64,000 nucleotides of DNA from Sipunculus nudus (Eukaryota > Annelida > Sipuncula > Golfingiida > Sipunculidae). Location of the stretch: NCBI GenBank assembly GCA_026874595.1, contig CM049313.1:16549508-16613507 (forward strand), given 5' to 3'. Every line of letters starts with the position of its first letter. Position 1 is the stretch's first letter. The notes under the pieces were generated by a model that searched no databases, had not been told where the DNA came from, and was given only the letters and a program-made list of their open reading frames with translations. Below, piece by piece: positions 48,950 through 60,690 of this stretch. A program made the position numbers and the translations under genes.

Positions 48950-49900
48950 TAATTATATACTTGGTCAGGGGACGAGACATGTCTGAAGGATGACTATAAA
49001 CTATTTACAGGGCATGACTGTTGGTAGGTATTAATTTTATAAATTGAATATATGACATTTATGCATGATATAATAATTCAACCATGTGTGGCACCATCTA
49101 CTGGTCATATACCATACAACTTTTTAATTGTGTTGTCAGGTGATGTCTTTATTACTTCTAACAAGGAGGAGAGATTCATGACCCTGTCAGCTGTTGCTGC
49201 TCTGCAGTGAATTTTGATTGACACAAGACTGTTGATATAATCAGATGATAGGCTGGGTATTTGAGTAACCCCCCAAGGGGAAAGACCTGTTCTTATGCAA
49301 GACTTGAAAATAACTTTTAATCAATAACTGAGTAGACCAGGTTCAAGTTGATGGTTTAGTGACTGGCTGAAGATGTTATTTGTGGTTGTCTTTGCAAGAG
49401 TCAATACAGGGATTAAATTAACACTTGTTTTGTTGCCCAAGGCCAGTGGCTTGATCACTGGGGAGGATAGACTTGGTACCACACTGTGCAGATCAGCTGT
49501 GACTTAGCTTTGCCCTTGGATAAAAATGAAATATATATTCAAATGATTCATGTCCTTTCCAAAGAGTCCTCTAAAACATCAGATATATTAGTGAAATTTC
49601 ACTACAGTCAATATATTTTGAGCAAAATAGATAATAACGATTTCTTAGTTATGTTTACATGAATTGACTGTAAATTTGTTATGCATGTCTTGTTGCATGA
49701 TGCTTTATGCATGATGTGCCTATATGTTCTGAATTTTACACAAATTTAATGGTAATTTCAAAACTTTAAAAAACACCCATGACATTGAGTCTTAACTAAG
49801 CAATCATATATTACACAATGGAAATAATTTTTTTGCAGCTTATATCCATCAAAGTTGAACATGACAGAGTCAACTAAGTCTTTAAAAAATGGCTCCAACA
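48950..49900. other. Unassigned sequence
   Basis: Nothing recognised. This stretch may be the interior of the family-1 copy ending at 50006. Confidence 0.4.
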
Positions 49901-50454
49901 GTTTTAAAATTGCACTAATATTATTTTCATGATGACTGCGGTGATGTTCACCACAGTCTCAGTTCATGCAAATCAGCTGAGCGTCATGACCCATGGGTCA
50001 CCTGTTTATGTAAGGCTGAGTGATTCTTTGGGAAATTGCTAGTGCTTTGTGCCAGTGGTACTTTTCTATCAATACCAAGCCCTCCACACAAGGGAGTGCC
50101 CCTGGGTATATCCAGACAGTCTGTAGATTGGTCTGATTTTAAAGGATTTCAGGGCTTTGACCGCAGCACTGGAAAGTGCACTTGATCAGTTGGAATTGGT
50201 CTAGATATAGAGAAAATCTTGGGTAAACAATCTGCCATTGTGAAAAGCATCAGACTGCTGACCATGATACTTGGTAGTATATATGCTTATGGTATTGGTA
50301 TGAATAGAAAGATGGACTCAAAACAATTTAATACCAGGAAAATCTGAAAGTTGTTGATCACTGCTTTATTAAGACTTGATTATCATTGACCCAAGTGCGT
50401 TAACAAATCACATTTTTTAGAGTCAGCACCAGTAGTGTTAAAAATATAACTTAC

Positions 50455-50655
50455 CTAACTTCTTGGGAGAGTATTTATCATACAGTGTAAACAATAAACA
50501 TTTGTGTAAATTTAAAGTTATTATTATTAATTAATAATAATACCTGAAGATAATTCCTACCTTACATTAGGGAAAGGGTTTATCATAGTGTTAACAACAA
50601 ACATTTGTGTAAATGTAAAAAGTATTTATTCTTATTCATTAATGATATTACCAGA
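50455..50655 (+). repeat. ~107-bp imperfect tandem duplication
   Basis: 'tttatcatacagtgtaaacaataaacatttgtgtaaat' (50473) and 'tttatcatagtgttaacaacaaacatttgtgtaaat' (50580) mark two copies. Both are followed by AT-rich sequence and 'ataatacc/atattacc'. Confidence 0.8.
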
Positions 50656-50659
50656 GGGT

Positions 50660-51710
50660 CATTTTAAAGTTGAGTATGTATTCATTTATCAAGATGTTGT
50701 GTATTTTTGTGAGAAAGGAATGGTACAGTGTCATGCTTTTATAAAGGATTTGTTTCATGGCTAATAGTACAGGGGGGCATTGGGGTGTTTATTCCCCCTC
50801 CAACACACACACATTTGTTTTTTAGCAAGGAAGCTGATCAAATGTTATTACTCCTTTATATTTTGGAAATAGATTTATATCTTGGAAATAGAATATACTA
50901 ATAATGAGAATGATAGCTTTTGGTTCCATTTCTCCATTTCGCAGTGTACTATAAAATATAAGTGAACCTGATGCAGAAAACTGTTTTGAAGCTGGAAAAA
51001 TGTAATATTTCTGTATTCATAAGTTGATAGAGAAAAAGGTGTCCCAGCTATTCATTTCCTCTCCACTCCTGTGAGTCATCACCCCATGCTTGAAGACAAT
51101 TTGACACCTCTGATTTGTTTGTATTTAAAATGCATGATAAGAATATGTATGATTGAATCGGTCATTCCTTTTAATAAGACATGAAAGTTAGGTAGCATAA
51201 TAAGCATATATATGCCTATATTTTTGAACTTCTTAATTTTTGGGACAGGGTATATCATGTCCTGTCTGGCAGTGGGATAGGGCAGGGATTTTTCTGACAG
51301 TCTCAAATTGGTAAAGCCTGACATCTGATCTGTCTGTAGTTCATTAGAGTTCGGGTCTGTGACCATGAGACTGAAAAATGTTCTCTGTCACCCTGTCTGG
51401 ATTGGGCAGACTTGCCCCAGACAGAAAAGCAGCTTTGTAGCTTTTGTTTTCCTTCAGGGACCTTGTATAAGGTTTCAAGACCTTTCTTATAATAAGCCTA
51501 AAAGAACCTGTTGAAAGCTGACAAATTGCTTGATACATTGGACTTGGTATAGCCACAAGTAAAAGGCTGAACCCTCTTGGTGAAGTCCCCGTGTGTTTGT
51601 TATAGGGTACTGTAAAATGTATTTCTCTGTAATAGGGGGAAACAGAAGTTGGTTTTCAGGCAAAGCGCATGTCAATTTTGAATCCCAACCTGGCATAATA
51701 AATTTTCATT
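50660..51710. other. No gene recognised
   Basis: Overlapping minus-strand frames at 51079-51696 (up to 95 codons) have no recognisable domain. A short (AC)n occurs at 50802-50811. Confidence 0.45.
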
Positions 51711-52025
51711 TTCATTTTTAGCTCAGCTGACTTTCAGTCATGCTGGGCTATAGCGATGGGTCTTTGTCCGGCGTCCTTCCGTCTGTCTGTCCGGCCGTTA
51801 GCAGGGCACAAATAGTAACCGTAGGGGCTAGGGCCATGAACCCTATGCAGTCTTAGAGGTTCTAAAAAGATCTCCTTGCAAACCTGAAATTAGGTCACTG
51901 CGACCTATATTCTCGAAGTTATGCACCCCCCAGAAATAATTCTTTTAGCCAAAATTTTCATCCCAAACCTTCCATCTTTCACATACAGCTCACCTACCAA
52001 CAGGGGAAGAACCATAATTATTTTG

Positions 52026-52475
52026 AGGTCACAAGGTCAAAGGTCAAGGTCACAGAACCAACTTCTTTGAAAAGCCTCAGGATGCATTTTAAGCCAAACC
52101 TTTCATCCCAATTCTTTGATCTTTCACATATAGCTCACCTACTAAGTGGGAGAAGAATCCTATAGATGTTAAGGTCACAAGGTCCAAGGTCAGGGTCACA
52201 GGATCCACTTCTTTGAAAAGGTTTTGGACACATTTCAGGCTAGACCTTTCATTCCAAACCTTTCAGCACTGATATCGCTTCTCTGCCAACAGGGGAAAAG
52301 ACCTGTTGATTTTGAGGTCAAAGGTCAAGTTCACAGCACCCTCTTCTTGCGTGGAGTCATTTTAAGGCAAACTTTTCAATCTATACTTTCCATCTGTCAT
52401 ATATGGCTTGCCTACCAATAGGAGAAGAAGCCTATTCATATTGAGTTCAAAAGGTCAAAGGTCAAGGTCACAATA
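52026..52475 (+). repeat. Four ~142-bp units with AGGTCA clusters
   Basis: Clusters near 52026, 52171, 52315 and 52451 each contain two or three AGGTCA copies, for example AGGTCAAAGGTCAAGGTCAC at 52034. Each is preceded by 'cctttca..cttt.a.catatagct.acctacca..agg.gaagaa.cctat' and followed by 'ctttgaaaag..t..g.a.cattt.a.gc.aaacctttca'. Confidence 0.85.
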
Positions 52476-54608
52476 TTGTTCTAAATGCTTGTGAACATAT
52501 TTCAAGTGAAACTGTTCAACCCAAACCTTCAGTCTTTCACATATGCCACATCTATGCATCACTGAATTAGATTCAAACTTCATATTTATGGGTCTTTTTG
52601 CATGAAGAAATAACTAATTGATTTTGAGGTCAGCTGGTCAGGAGGTTAAAGGTTGCAGGTCTAAGTTATTCACTCATTGGTTGCCAAGTATTGACACCTG
52701 GCCAGATGTAAGTGGTAAGTAGTTACCCATCATTTAGAAAGAATCCAGTTGATATGTGGGCAAAAGACCAAGGTCATAGGTCAGTGATGTTCACAATAAC
52801 TTATTTTGTAGACCATCTCTATTTTTCTTGTTTTCTTGTATGTATAACCATGGCACTCACAACTGGTACATCTCACTATGTGCCCATAATTGTCAGTGAC
52901 ACTTGTGATATATGACTCCCTTTTGTATCAGCTCATGGAGTGATAAGGATATATCATTAGTGCATAACAAAAACACTGTTGCCGGAATGCTTTGGCCAGG
53001 CATTAAGACTATGAGAGTTAAGTGTTAAGGTTTAGCTACTGATTTATAAAATGATGGGAACATTTTGCAGTTTATATCATGGAATCATAGCAATAAACTT
53101 AATTTTCTGGATATCTGAATATTATGATACAAATCATCAGATATACCAGCAAGTGTTTGTTCTGATAATATGTGGGTCTGTACCTGGATTTAGGATGGCT
53201 TTATTTGATTACAAAACTCTAAGTGATGCTTTTCTGCATTTCTTTTCTTTTAGGTTTTGCAGTTTACCTACCCTGCTGACCCCATTGAATAGCAAGCTGA
53301 TAATTAAAACAAATTGGACTTGCACTTTTTACATTTGCATGTTCATAGATCTGATATGAGAGCTCTCCAACCTGATCATGCCTTTTGAATTGTTTTGGAC
53401 ATTCATAACTGTTACATTCTTTGAAGCAATTGCTACAAGTTAAGTGTCTTATTGGAGGATGTGTGATATCAAATGTCAGACTTGTCAGAAAACCATTATG
53501 TCTGCCAGGTAGCCATTTTAGAAATCCTTTTGCCAGGGCAGTTTCTGTGATTTTTTTATGATGTTTGTTGTTCAATTTCCGACCTGTCAGAAATCCAATA
53601 TGGCCACCAGGAAGCCATCTTTAAATTCCTTTAGAACATATTATCTCAAGAAATATTAAAGTGAATGCAGTGGGATGTATATTAATGTAATCTTGCATTG
53701 GGTCAAAGATTTCTGAATAAATATGACCATCATTTATGAAAGCTCAGTACAGTTGGCTTGTATTGAATAAAAATAAATATGGAAGCACCCGTTTCACAAT
53801 AATTCTTGCATGGATTTCCTTGATCTTTTGCTATATTTTGATCTTATATGTGGCCTGTGTGGTATTCCTTTTGAGACTGACAGGTATCAAGCAAGCTGTG
53901 GGATTAGTTCCTGATAGCTCAACAACCATACATTTTGCCTCAGACCATCATTGTATTCCCAGACAAAGTCGGGATACTATGGTTTCACGACGGTCCCTCC
54001 GCCGCCGCCGCAGAAAAACCTTGTGAGTGGGATAACTAAAAAAATATTTCACTGATTTTTTTCAAACTTTACATTTGTATAGATATAGGTAAGGGGACGA
54101 AGCCTATTTAACATGTGGTCATGACCTATGCTAGGAGAATGACCTTGACCTTGAATAGGTCCATTATTGCTGAAAATAACACAAATTCTTAAATATCTCA
54201 AGTAAGCTTGCATGGACTGGTCTAAAAATTAAGGTGACTGAAGATCTTGGATAGCCTTGTGATATACCAGAAACTGGTGGCGCCACCTAATATCCTTTTC
54301 TTGTTTTAGCGCCTTTTAATACCCCCATAATTGCCACTTGAAAGTACCGTAAGCATTATAAGTCAAAAACTAATGGACAGATTTCTTTCATATTATGCAC
54401 ATGTAGAGAGATGGGCTATGGAATGAGGTCTGTTTACATTTGGGTCATGACCTTTACCATGAGAGTGGCCTTGACCTTTAATGTGTCCATATTTGGTGAA
54501 AATCACATATCTCTTATGATATCTCCAGTGTTGATAGCCATATGGATTTCAAACGTGACTTATGTATGGCCCACTACTAAAGTAAGAACCCTATAGGTTC
54601 TAGGGCAT

Positions 54609-55975
54609 GAGGTCTAAGGTCAAGGTCACTGGACTTGCATCTTACAAGATACTGTGGATGCATTTTAAGCCAAACTTTCATCCCAGGTCTTCAATCTTGA
54701 ATATAAAGCTCACTCGCCAATAGTGGATGATCCATATCAATTTTGGGGTCACAAGAACAAATGTCAGGCCACAGGTGCTACATGTAAAAAAATTAGTTTC
54801 TGGATGATAATTCCTGCTTTTATTGATGTATTGATTTCAAACTTGACATATATGTCCCATTGAAAAAGCAAGACTCCAATTGATTTTGGGGTCATAAGGT
54901 CAAAGGTCACAGGACACATCTTTAAAAAGATTGTGGATGCATTTTCAGCCAAACATTTCATCTCAGACCTTTTATCTTGCAAATATAGTTCATCTGCCAA
55001 TAGAGGAAGACCCCTATCAATTTTGAGGTCACCAGGTCAAAGGTGAAGGTCACAGGAGATATCTGTCCAAAAATTAGTTTCTGGATGATAATTCCTGCTT
55101 TTATTGATGTATGGATTTCAAACTTGACTTGTATATGACCCATTGGAAAAGCAAGACCCGAATTGATCTTGGGGTCATGAGGTCAAAGGTCAAGGTCACA
55201 GGACACATCTTTAAAAAGATTGTGGATGCATTTTCAGCCAAACAATTCATCTCAGATCTTTCATCTTGCACATATAGTTTACCTGGCAAGAGTGGAAGAC
55301 CCCTATTAATTTTGAGGTCACAAGGTCAAAGGTGAAGGTCACAGGAGCCATCTGTCCAAAAATTAGTTCTGGATGATAATTCCTGCTTTTATTGATGTAT
55401 GGATTTCAAACTTGACTTGTATATGTCCCATTGGAAAAGCAAGACCCGAATTGATTTTGGGATCATGAGGTCAAGGTCACAGGACACATCTTCAAAAAGA
55501 TGTGGATGCATTTTCAGCCAAACATTTCATCTCAGACATTTCATCTTGCACATGCAGTTCCCCTGCCAATAGAGGAAGACGCCTGTCAATTGTGAGGTCA
55601 CAAGGTCAAAGGTGAAAGTCACAGGAGCCATCTGTCCAAAAATTAGTTCCTGAGATGATAATTCAAGCTTGGATTAATATATGGAATTCTTTCTGACTTA
55701 TATATGGCCCATCAATAAATCTAGACCTCTATTGATTTATATATAAAAGTGGATGATCATTATCAATTTTGGGGTCACAAGGTCAAAGGTCAAGGCCACA
55801 GGAGCCATCTTTCCAAAAATTAGTTTCTGGATGATAATTCCTGCTTTTATTGATGTATAGATTTCAAACTTGACTTATATATGTCCCATTGAAAAAGCAA
55901 GACCCCAATTGATTTTTGGGTCATGAGGTCAAAGGTCAAGGTCACAGGACCAACATCTTCAAAAAGATTGTGGAT
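54609..55975 (+). repeat. ~285-bp tandem array of AGGTCA units (about 4.5 copies)
   Basis: GGACACATCTTTAAAAAGAT recurs at 54912, 55201 and 55482, with variants at 54631 and 55947. Each repeat has two halves, each ending in an AGGTCA cluster, so clusters fall at about 54609, 54897, 55026, 55180, 55315, 55469, 55595, 55779 and 55926. From 54897 on, the average spacing is about 147 bp. The full cluster AGGTCAAAGGTCAAGGTCA is present at 55180 and 55926. The minus-strand frames at 54764-55289 are translated repeat. Confidence 0.92.
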
Positions 55976-56289
55976 TGATAGATGGAAGAAACAATAATTG
56001 CTTTCCAAGTGTCAGTATATGCTGCTAAAAATGGGGGCCTATTTTTAAAGGGGGGGGGGATACTCTGGGGATACTCTGGCACCTGCAGTGCCAAGAAATA
56101 TCTAGTTCACTATGTTTTAACCAGACATATATGATAAGAATTTATGGCAATGTAGAAAGTTTAAACAAAATGGCATATAGGTTCTGCAACAATTTTACTA
56201 GTTGTGAATCGCAGCCCACCATGTTGCAGGTCATGCTTGGCAGCTGAGCGTCATGACCCATGGGTCACTTGTTAGTAGATATTTTCTGT

Positions 56290-56525
56290 TTGTTCAGCTT
56301 GGACATTTCTTTCTGGAAAATTAAATTATTAAAATTTCATTTTTTTTTATGATGATATGCTTTCATATGTTTAGCAAAGCAGTTCTGTTTTTCAGCATTT
56401 TGTACCCTGATCACAAGGAATGATTATCAAAACAATAAAATTAAAAGGTAAAAAAAAAAAATATTGCCCTCCCATACTGATATCTGAAAATGCATGTGAA
56501 CCCAACTTTTTTATAGCCTAATGAC
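56290..56525 (+). mobile_element. Harbinger-like MITE, 5'-truncated degraded copy 3
   Basis: Blocks shared with 26591-26935 and 62171-62517: 'gacatttctttct', 'tttagcaaag', 'tgatca..aggaatgattatc', 'aaaaggtaaaaaaaaaa', 'gccct.cca.actgatatctgaaaat.cat' and '.gaacccaactttttta.agcct'. The left inverted repeat is gone. Confidence 0.55.
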
Positions 56526-56529
56526 TTTA

Positions 56530-58020
56530 TATTTATTTATCAGCCGGTGACAAATTTATGAATAAAAAATTTTTTGGAGGTTTTTTATATGTTCTTATTA
56601 ACATATGTCTTAAATAAATGTGTTGAATGTATTTAAATATTTTTTCTTTGATAATATAAATAAACATTAAAATGATCTAAGTAGATGTACATGTCACAGG
56701 TGTTGAAAAAACTTCTTTTGTGCCTGTTTCAGACAGGCAAACATGTGAACGGAAAAGGTATTTTTCATTAAGTACCAATCCGTTGGAAAACTGACCACCT
56801 TGATTTTTTCAACATTAGTAGCTGATAAGTACTAACACACATGACACAAAAACCAAATGTTTTACAGGTGGTGACTCTCACACTTTATTTCCTATATTTG
56901 CCTATAAAAATGGTCTATAATTTCTTATATTCCAGCATTTAAGCCCTCATCTCTTATGTATTCCTGTTTTGTTTCATTGCTCAATCATGTTTCTGATATA
57001 ACACTGTTACTATTGAAAAAATTCAGTTCTTTTTGGATGCTAGTGTGCATGTAGGATGGCACGTAAGAATATGGTTTCCACTGAGGGAACTGTAACTGAA
57101 AGTTTGATATGATGTTGGAAATGTGAAAATTTCAAAGTATTTCATTCCCTGTGTTAAAAACAGAACAAATGGAGGCAGAGTTGAGCTTATTTAAAAAAAT
57201 AGTCCAATCAGTCTAATACATAACTTATAAAGAAAATTCTGTCTGATTCTTCTTTTAATGCAAACGTACATGTTCAAATTATTTAGAAATTAATAAATAG
57301 ATAATTAATAGTGAATATTAATTTTCAGAGTATGTTGTAATGTTGTGTGAATGTGCATGTGTGTGAAATGTATGTTTCATAATCAGCAAATTTGTAACTA
57401 ATTGCTTGACTGCTCCCAGTTGTAACTATAAAAAGTGTCTGTGTGTGGACATAAAAGATGCTCGGCATGGACTCTACTGTATGATTCTGAGTCTGATGTT
57501 CCTTTAACTATCCTGCTTTTGGCGGGATGACAATATATTACAGTACAAAACACCAATTATCCAGTGAGGCACTGTCCTGCAGTGCAGTTCCTACTATTAA
57601 TTATGCTCTCAATGCACAAAAGCTGGCATGCCTTATCAGATCACCCATCACCATTCTTCACAAAACATGTCTGTAGCTATGCCAGACAGATTGGATTTCA
57701 TGACTCCATCTGCCTCAATTTGGCCCATACAGCTTGCCGAGTCCCCAATAGCCACGAAAAGTCAGGGTTGCGTAGAAGACAGGAGTCTTTTATGAGATGA
57801 TACAATAGGATTTTGATGAGATTCCAAAGTAAGCATTGTGATGTGTTATAACAGTTACCATGATACATAGGTTACATAGCTGGACTTTATCTAATAAAAT
57901 GTCACCAAGACAGAGCACTGACCCTTTGAAACAGGGGATGTGCATGGCCTGTCAGATGACTTACAAAGTTACCTGGATTCTCCACCAATTGTAAAAGTCT
58001 TACATCATTGCATATTTTTT
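56530..58020. other. No gene recognised
   Basis: AT-rich sequence. The 78-codon frame at 57564-57800 (+) has no recognisable domain and no splice context. Confidence 0.45.
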
Positions 58021-58025
58021 TCTAA

Positions 58026-58396
58026 GAGGGGCCCAATCACCTATCTGACCTTTATAAACTAAAGGTAATCCCTTTAAGGTGTTATAAAAATAGGCCAGAA
58101 AACATGGATTGCTCCACACACAGACCACTCGTTTTGTTAATATCAACATGTTTATTTTATGTGGGCCCAGCCAAAATAATCAAAACAAAGGCATCTGGCA
58201 GCAATTCAGATAAGCCAGAGCTTTGCAAGTGGTGCTTTGCAACAAGTGATCTTTCTTGCTCAGCATTTATGCAACCTACCACCTAAGGTGACATGTTTTT
58301 CCTGTTTGTCAACATTGCTGTGTTTACAAACACATTGTTGATATCAACAAACAAGTAATACATCCTGCACAGAGGCATTTTAAGAACTTTTCATAA
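58026..58396 (-). repeat. Family-D dispersed repeat, copy 3, inverted
   Basis: Its reverse complement begins GAAAAGTTCTTAAAATGCCT, then 'ctgtgcagg', and runs through 'caccttaggtggtaggttgcat', 'ccagatgcctttgttttgattattttgg', 'gttttctggcctatttttataa' and 'gggattacctttagtt', ending 'gggcccct'. It follows copy 1 throughout, with only small gaps. The 60-codon frame at 58104-58286 is repeat. Confidence 0.8.
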
Positions 58397-58399
58397 CCA

Positions 58400-60690
58400 G
58401 AACTACCCTTAGATCATTTATATATACACAGAGGAAACCAGAAATTACATAAATTCTTTTTCCAAAGTTAGGTGATTAGGCACCTTAAACTGATAGACCC
58501 AAATTATGAACAATATTTCAGAATGTCTGTCTTCAGTTAAGCAAGCTTGTGAAATAAGTACACTGCAGTATACATCTTGATTCTAGATTTCATCATTGCC
58601 ATCAGTTCCTTGTGATTTCTTGTCTCCTTTTAAATTAGAATTTTTAACATTGTTTTCTCCTTCTCTCCTCTTGCTAGCCATTAATACCTGACTCAGTGGG
58701 CACAGGGTAGGTGATGATAGAAAGTATACACAAACATATCTAATGATTGGTCTGGTTTATTTTTGAGTTTTAAGTGGCAGCATACCTGTAGGCCATGAGA
58801 AGCAGGCAGAAATGACAAGAATATTTGCATCTTCATTAAGACTTATAGTGTAGCCATCTTTGTTTTTAACTAGTGATATTTTTTAGAGCGATTACATGAC
58901 ATGATCCAATCAATCAGTAGCTGTCAATTGAGGCTGTTTTGCATGTGACCAGGGACCTTGACCACCATAAGTGGTTCTCATATGTTGTAAAATGTAGACT
59001 GATTTCTGATATTTTCAAATAATTCTGTTTCTTAAATAAGGTTTAAGGTAGGTATTTATTTACATTGTTGAAATAAGATCCTTTATTCCTCAACACTACA
59101 CTATAATTGTTTACTTCAAAATATAACAAATAAATTTTTTCATAGCAAAAAACTAGTGGACATGATGGGATGATACAGAACTCAGCATTGAAACTTTGTT
59201 TCTAATAGAGTGGATTAAATATATAATCTGTAGCTTAAGAAACCCCTGACTTTTCCACAATTAACTTTTAATTACACTTCACATGTTCTACAAAGAAGAA
59301 GAAAATGTGTTTGGGAAGTGACATTAAAAGAGTCGTTGAATTATTCCCAAGTATTCATTGTTCACAGACGACACTAAAGCTTTTGTGATCCCAAAGGTCT
59401 GGAGAATAAAGCAGTAACATTTACAGGCGGGGTTTAAGTGAACATTTCATGAATAAGACATCCAGGGATACGTCGGCCATAAAGAACCCATAAACACGAG
59501 ATCCAATAAAACCCAGAGCAGGTGCTAGCTTATTGTTTGTATCAGAATCACACTTGTGTTTGTGGCCTGCCAGCGAAAGTATCCCAGGAAGTGAATGACA
59601 ACATCGTGCCTCGAGTCTCACATTCCGTCATACATTTCAAGCAACCGGTGGCAGCTTCATAAACAGTAAATATAGTGAGCTGTTCCAGGAAGAGAGAGGG
59701 ACAAGCAAGGTTTATCTCTGGTATAACCCCTGGTTGGAAAACACTAACTTTTATAGTCAGACCTTCAAGGACTCACTGTTCAGGGCATGATTTTGACAAA
59801 AATTACTGCTAGCCTTGCTGTAAAGTAGAGCTGAAAATCATCAGTCCTTGCAGAAAAAAATTTATTTAAGTGTGGCACATACTTATTTATCATTAGGTAT
59901 TTTTAATACATTTTGAACCTTTCATACACTAATACTGTTCAATAATGTAGGTTTAGCTATTATAGATAATTATTTTTGTTAATGAATTCCCATGAGAAGT
60001 TATTAATATCTCCTTGGAATGGCTCTCATAGTGATTACCTCCACCTTAGCAAATCAGGCACAGATGAAAACATAACCTCCTAGGCAGAGGTAATGAAGAC
60101 AGTGTTTTGTTTTAGGTTTTAGGCAAAAGGAGTCCTTAAGTTTATTCACCTTCAAGATTAATGAAAACACTGAAGGTCACCATAACTGTAATTATATTAG
60201 TCTCAGGCAATAGGGCAGGTGTTAATGTCTAGCCGTTCTGTCACTCAGTTACATCACTGTAAAACAGATCACGGTCGCCAGCTCACATTCAGCCATGTTT
60301 ATTAGTCTCACTAATCGTAACTAGTGGTCACTGTTGAGACAAGGTGGTGCATTTCAAAGACCTAGCGACCGCCTAAATTCAGTTAATCTGCTGCTGAGCT
60401 CCACTTGAACTTCACATTAAGCAAGGCTCAGACTGATCAATTGTGGAAGATTGGAATATTATTGTAGTATTTCTTCATCACCTTGCCGCAAACTTGAAGC
60501 TAACTTGAAATAGACATGATTTTGTTGTGGTCATCTCTATGACAGGAACTTTACTGTTACAGTCTCTGTTTAATCATTGTTCTCTGTATGATACAGAGAT
60601 TTAGGTTAGCAGTTTAAGCAGACATTTAACAGTGTGTTAAAGATTAAAGTGACTAGCACATAATCATGTTGAAATTTATCAATTGAAACA
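58400..60690. other. No gene recognised
   Basis: About 2.3 kb. A more varied patch at 59420-59640 contains a 66-codon minus-strand frame without a known motif. No SNX27 exon was seen. Confidence 0.4.

Larger units (their letters stand above)
47740..50006 (+). mobile_element. Family-1 sequence with intact 3' terminus (copy b, 3' part)
   Basis: The 3' end is well preserved: CAGCTGAGC (49974-49982), then TGACCCATGGGTCA (49987-50000), a perfect 14-bp palindrome, then 'cctgttt'. The upstream limit is uncertain. 'gcagacagtagtagcaccacctg' near 47745 resembles the CTGGTGGCGCCACCTG block of the 42-kb units. Because an SNX27 exon lies between, this cannot be one simple insertion joined to the start at 41820. 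It is probably a separate, 5'-truncated copy. Confidence 0.55.
51715..56273 (+). mobile_element. Family-1 element with both termini (copy c), ~4.6 kb
   Basis: The 5' end is TTTTTAGCTCAGCTGACTTT, then 'cagtcatgctgggctatag'. The head is 'gtccggcgtccttccgtctgtctgtccggccgttagcagggcac', nearly the same as the 41.8-kb copy. The 3' end has CAGCTGAGC (56241-56249), the inverse of the 5' GCTCAGCTG, then the perfect palindrome TGACCCATGGGTCA (56254-56267) and CTTGTT. Inside are two AGGTCA-rich arrays (52.0-52.5 and 54.6-55.95 kb). A second head-like GGTCCCTCCGCCGCCGCC lies at 53989, so it may be two elements back to back. The frame at 53736-54026 crosses this junction and is not treated as a gene. No transposase or helicase is recognised. 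Confidence 0.75.

Noticed and set aside
53736-54026. 96-codon frame with hydrophobic segment, Arg run and a following GTGAGT, as an exon
   Set aside because: The Arg run comes from a CGC-triplet expansion in a repeat head, and the start lies in repeat-flanking AT-rich DNA. No acceptor or homology supports it.
54764-55335. Several overlapping frames (62-78 codons) as genes
   Set aside because: They repeat the same peptide in register with the 285-bp tandem units and are by-products of the array.
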